Shown here: piece by piece, positions 60,003-64,000 of the stretch
Position numbering within the stretch: position 1 is the stretch's first letter
How the letters are laid out: each line of letters starts with the position of its first letter
Assembly (NCBI GenBank): GCA_002914845.1
Contig: JXTC01000130.1
Coordinates: forward strand, 62,001-126,000
DNA from: Trema orientale
Taxonomy: Eukaryota > Streptophyta > Magnoliopsida > Rosales > Cannabaceae
Reading direction: 5' to 3'
Length of the DNA stretch: 64,000 nt
Translations under genes and position numbers: made by a program
The notes under the pieces: generated by a model
What the model saw: the letters and a program-made list of their open reading frames with translations, nothing else
Told to the model about the DNA's origin: nothing
Databases searched by the model: none

Positions 60003-61107
60003 ATGGGACTAAGAGCTCTCCCAGCTTTGACACCCCCAAGAAGCAATTTCTTACCAATTATTAACGTGACCCAATTCTCATATAACTCCAAAAATGGAGC
60101 TCACAACAAGAGGAGCTCAAATTTCAGAGTCCTAGCGGCCCAAAAGGAAGAAGAACCTAAGAAGAGCAAGCAGTCTCTGTTTAGCAGTGTAACTGAGGCA
60201 CTTGACTTTTCTCAAGTCAGGTCAGCACAGGACGCTGAGCTTCTAGAAGATGCAAGACAAGCTACCAAGTCAGGAGAAAAGATGACCAGGGAACAGGTAT
60301 GATGAAATGGTTTCAGTTTCCAACTTTGTTCATTTTGTGTTTGGCAATTTGATTGTATTTGATTCTTTTAACTAAGTGGATTTGTCTTGTTTTGTTTTAG
60401 TATGGAGCTCTCAGAAGGAAAATTGGAGGAACATACAAAGATTTCTTCAAATCCTACGTTGAAGGTATGTATACACTTGGTCACTTACTATATATTTTCT
60501 CTTGTAACAACATTTTTTCTATTAATATACTGCTCATTACTCTGATATGTTTCGAGTTTTATGATTAATTTTTATCATAATATTTCCCATTTTATCATTT
60601 TTTTATATCAGACATTTTCTTGGGCAGTGTTTAGTTGTATAAATATTTTTGTGGATGCCCATTCAGAGTCTTTAAGACTGCTTTTCACCTTTAGATTTTA
60701 TTTAACTTTTTATAATTTTCTTTTCGACTAATAAATTTTGTTAGTTTTACCTAATTGAGATACTTGATGCTTCTTTAATCGGTTCTTGCTTTTAAAAAAA
60801 AATGTTTCAGCCATGGAAGGATTCTATGTTGGATTGTTTTAGAACTTGTAGTACAAAATTCCATTAACTCAGTCCATATATCATGACAAGGTATTACTTT
60901 GGGCTAAGTTTGGTCATCTTTCTTTTGTAATTATTAGTGGATGGGCAATATGTGGAAGAAGGATGGGTGGACAAAACGTGTAAAGTCTGCAAAAAGGACA
61001 CGAGGGGTGAAGCAAGGCAAGTGGATAAGTTTGGGAGATATGTGCATGTGGCATGTTTGGAGAAGTCAAAAGAAGGAAACTTTTTCACTAGGCTCTTCTC
61101 AAGCTGA
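60003..61107 (+). CDS. Small plastid-targeted protein with Cys-rich C-terminal domain (function unknown)
   Basis: Three exons, 60003-60296, 60401-60464 and 60938-61107, join in frame to 175 aa. The first ~48 residues are rich in Ser, Asn, Arg and Pro with few acidic residues and end near FRVLAAQKEEEP, as expected for a chloroplast transit peptide. A helical middle part (LFSSVTEALDFSQVRSAQDA, then YGALRRKIGGTYKDFFKSYV) precedes a compact C-terminal domain: EEGWVDKTCKVCKKDT, QVDKFGRYVHVACLEKSK, FFTRLFSS. The CxxC pair with a later His-x-x-x-Cys could bind a metal. I recognise it as a conserved plant protein type but cannot assign a function. The start is the first ATG, with a tight leader behind an apparent light-type promoter. 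Confidence 0.85.
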
Positions 61108-62246
61108 ACGGGGATATTCCACTTGCATATCAAACTTTAGTTTCAAGCTGTCAAACACGGCATAGATAGCATGCGTGGTGGAAAGTTTTGGTTTCTGTAT
61201 CATATGTTCCAGTCGATATATGTTCTCATAAATGTTAATAGTTCATTTTGACTAAGAAATTCAGCCTTGCAATGCTTCATTTCTTATCATTGCTAATTCT
61301 ATTAAATGAAGTGTTTCTTGTTATAAAGTAATTTCTCTCTTTCCTTTCTTTTCTTTTTTTTTTTTCAAAAAATTTGAATCTAGTTCTTGCTATTTCCAGT
61401 CTGTTCAGACTCTTCAGACTCATAACAAAACTTATATATTAGAAAATGTGGAAACTAAAGTGTCTTTTAGTTAACGATCCAACTTTTTAGTCTTTGCAAA
61501 ATAGATTTTTTTAGGTATAATTTGATGAATCAAGTGTGGTCGAGTTATAATTCAAAAAGGTTATTTTGCTAAGGATTTTATTAAATTAAGACTTCCTTTA
61601 CATTTCATTAGGACAAGCAGCTCGTACGTCCCAAAAACGACATTTGGTCCACTGCTTATAAATATACAAGGAATATAGTGTTTGTCCCAAGTTTGATATC
61701 TCTAATGAAACTACATGTCATCTATTTCTATTGTTTAGAAGGATTTCTTTTTGTCGTCTAAAAGTTTGCCGCGATTTAAGTACAGGAACGTTTGTTGTTT
61801 AGTTGAATAAATAACAGCGTCGTTCTTCTATATCATATAACGCGTATAGTTTCTACAACTTTTAACAATCCTACTCCAAAGAATACCATACATTGTTGTA
61901 TACGAAAGCGAAGGTTTTCTCCTTTTTTTTTTTTTTTTTTTTTTTTTTCCAAGACACTAAAACCGTAAAACGACTTGTCCTCATAAACGATGATAGACTT
62001 TAACTGACAACGACATGTCGTTTAGATGTTTCAAATTGAAACAAGATTAATTAATAACTTTTCCTTGGAAAACAACAGCAAAAATTACAGTGAAAACAAC
62101 ATCTCTGCTTAGAACTTTGGCAAATTTGGTAGGAAGGAAGGACGATACTCTCCTTTTTTTGTGTTTGGTATGAGAGGTGTGTTTGGTACGAGAGGAATGA
62201 TATAAGATCAAAAATTTTTCTCTCGGTTGATAGTAAAAAAAGTAAG
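61108..62246. other. 3' flank and AT-rich spacer
   Basis: No gene seen. A T-run of more than 20 bases lies at 61923-61948. Confidence 0.4.
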
Positions 62247-62417
62247 GGGATGGCTACGGTAGAGGTGTCCCTACGTAGGGTCATGCCTTAATTATCATTG
62301 GATGGGAATCTATGGGGAATAACGAGAATCTGTGGAGAATCTATTTATATACAGATTCTCATCCAACGGTGAATAGACAAGGCCCTACGTAGGGGCGCCC
62401 CTACTGTAGACGCGCCC
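62247..62417. mobile_element. 171-bp MITE
   Basis: The left end GGGATGGCTACGGTAGAGGT and the inverted right end GGGCGCGTCTACAGTAGGGG pair, and both continue into CCCTACGTAGGG palindromes. AGTAAG flanks both sides (62241-62246, 62418-62423). The centre contains 'gattctc' words in both orientations. Superfamily not clear from a 6-bp flank duplication. It sits just beyond the last recognisable GDSL exon. Confidence 0.75.
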
Positions 62418-62469
62418 AGTAAGTAAATTACAACAAATATTTTTTATAACTAAAATGACACTTGGTCAC

Positions 62470-63964
62470 TACCGGAAAAAAGTGTTGGAGCTTGAAGTTA
62501 TAAGCTTGTGAGTCGATATTCTGTTGGTTCACACATAAGCGTTGTAGCATGTGAGGACTTGACATTATGCTCGCTATCGACATTTGCAATGGTAGGCATC
62601 CTACTGGTGGGAGACCTGCGACCCCAAATTTGCGTGCTCCCCTGTCATATAAACTCTAGCTACACCAACAAAAAGAATTCATAAAGATTATAATAAAAAA
62701 ACAATAATAGATCCAACAAATGGTGGCTGTAATGGTCATATAGGTCTACAGTTCATATATGGGCTTATGTGGTACATAACTTATATCGAAATATATCATG
62801 ACGATATTGTATTCGCATTATAAAAGTACAATCTAATAAGCTTAATGACTTGGTGATAAGCAATAAACACTTCTACTAGAAAGATTAAGGACCCTAAATC
62901 TTTTTGCTAATTAAGGCGGTTTATCTTAGTTAACCTTAGCCTCTAACGAAAAAAAAAGAAAGAAAAAAACATATTAAATATTATTGGAATGAAACATTAA
63001 TATCAGATGGATTAAAAGTTGACAAAAACAATACGTACAGCATAATTAAAAGAGTTGAGTACCATCAAAGTAATTTGATTTACAGCCATAGCTAAAGAGA
63101 ATATACCTGAATGAAAGAGCCAAGCCTATGGAGTAGCATGTCAAGGTAGTTGGAAGCCGAACGCTGAAAGTTGGAGGGAATAAAGCCGTTGAGATTAAAG
63201 ACCACGTCATTAGTCCCCACACTTATAACAAACATACATGGCCTCCCTCAGCAAATCCTCAGTCCTATTTTTCCCAGTACTTTTCTCCATTCTCCTTATG
63301 GCTTCATCCAAGTTCCTCAGTTGCTGCTCCATGCTTAAAACGCCATTGACCGCGGTCGTCGCTTCGTCGAGGCCCGAACCCCCCAAGGCGAAGCTGACAC
63401 CCGTGATCAAGTCGGCGTCAGTGAGCCTGAGGTCAGGAACAAAGCCACTTTATAGTTAGTGGGACTCGAGCCCCTATTCAATTTTCTTATTTTTTGAAAA
63501 AGCCTAATAAATCATATGTATTTATAATTTTTTTACTCAAAATTATATACAAAGCCCCACTAAAAAGTAGGAAAATATAGAATAGTCTTTACAAAATAAA
63601 ACAAAATATAATTTTAGTCCCTACTAAAAAAAAAAATCCCACTAAAAAAAAATAGAAAAATACAGAATAGCCTTTACAAAATAAATAAAATATAATTTTA
63701 ATCCCTACTAAAAAAAATCCTGACTTCCTCCCAGATCAAGATAGTCTGTGGTCAGCTTGCCGTTGGAGTACCTTCACGTGGTAGTGTGAGTTGGAAAGTC
63801 TCGGCTGTACGGAGGGTGGTCCCAACGTTGGAATCCCCAAAGGCGAAAACAACGGGTATGGACGGAGATGCGGTGACTAAGAGTGGCAAAGAAAATAAAA
63901 AAGCCAAGGAAAAGAAGATGGTGACAACGATAGAACGACATGTCTCTTGAATGTTAGACAACAA
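62470..63964 (-). pseudogene. GDSL esterase/lipase pseudogene
   Basis: Homology to plant GDSL (SGNH) lipases survives in three exon-like pieces on the minus strand. Piece 1 (63964 to about 63722) has a signal peptide (IFFSLAFLFSLPLLVTA) and FAFGDSNVG with the catalytic Ser block. The normal NNN...P segment is then missing, and the frame shifts into a stretch that still reads PPYSRDFPTHTTT, a TGA stop, and YSNGKLTTDYL. Piece 2 (about 63450 to 63107) reads LTDADLITGVSFALGGSGLD and later VISVGTNDVVFN after a frameshift near 63222. Piece 3 (62655 to about 62470) reads SLYDRGARKFGVAGLPPVGC and CVNQQNIDSQAYNFKLQ, then runs into unrelated DNA. The final Asp-His catalytic block is absent. An internal deletion, a stop, a frameshift and 3' loss make this non-functional. 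Confidence 0.9.
63535..63715 (-). repeat. Two-copy ~85-bp tandem repeat in the pseudogene intron
   Basis: 'cactaaaaa(gt/a)ag(g)aaaatatagaatag', 'ctttacaaaataaa', 'tataattttagtccctactaaa' occurs at about 63557-63627 and again at about 63641-63712 between pseudogene pieces 1 and 2. No ORF. Confidence 0.7.
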
Positions 63965-64000
63965 AAAATCAAAACAAGATTAATGTCTTTTACTAGAAAA

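Noticed and set aside
1..64000. tRNA, rRNA, CRISPR arrays, bacterial operons or viral insertions
   Set aside because: None seen. The only reverse-transcribing elements are plant LTR retrotransposon remnants, and no cloverleaf-like stretch with conserved A and B boxes was recognised by eye.

Overview
The window is nuclear DNA from a flowering plant, most likely a eudicot. It is AT-rich, its genes are split by many GT/AG introns, and long gene-poor stretches are filled with MITEs, LTR retrotransposons, poly-A/T runs and microsatellites. Every host gene recognised belongs to a plant family. I cannot name the species. There is one 136-base N gap (21123-21258) and one isolated N (5701).

Layout. 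(1) 1-10.8 kb is a gene pair converging tail to tail: the 3' part of a PAP/OAS1-type nucleotidyltransferase gene (+, at least 8 exons, stop at 4756) and a complete 15-exon GH27 alpha-galactosidase gene (-, 10720 to 6598, 431 aa). Between them lies a terminal-inverted-repeat element whose right half is tandemly duplicated around the single N. (2) 10.8-18.7 kb has no genes; it holds a hAT-like MITE with a Tourist-like MITE inserted at its edge, and several degenerate repeat families. (3) 18.75-19.18 kb is an intronless GC-rich gene for a secreted peptide precursor with an IDA/IDL-type C-terminal motif (-). (4) 19.2-30 kb is AT-rich, with the N gap, several short tandem duplications and a 0.5-kb segment present twice. 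At 30.0 kb is a second small secreted peptide precursor (+), ending like a CEP peptide. (5) 30.3-53 kb is a transposon field: a long foldback inside a hAT-like element, TIR elements, a gag-only Ty3/gypsy element of Tat/Ogre type (41606-47600), and a degenerate gag-only Ty1/copia element (49365-51897). (6) 53.3-61.1 kb is gene-dense: a complete KUP/HAK/KT potassium transporter closest to KUP2/KT2 (792 aa, 9 coding exons plus an apparent 5'UTR exon), then a three-exon gene for a small, probably plastid-targeted protein with a Cys-rich C-terminus. (7) 62.2-64 kb is a broken GDSL esterase/lipase gene (-) with a short MITE next to its lost end.

The genes do not form a pathway. Gene order is informative: from memory, Arabidopsis has a nucleotidyltransferase gene (At2g40520) close to KT2/KUP2 (At2g40540), and on a paralogous segment a PAP/OAS1 gene (At3g56320) beside an alpha-galactosidase gene (At3g56310). 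This window carries all three types together, so it may keep the pre-duplication order, expanded here by about 43 kb of repeats and two peptide genes. Exon borders were deduced by hand from GT/AG sites, reading-frame continuity and family conservation. They agree across all splice phases in the four multi-exon genes.
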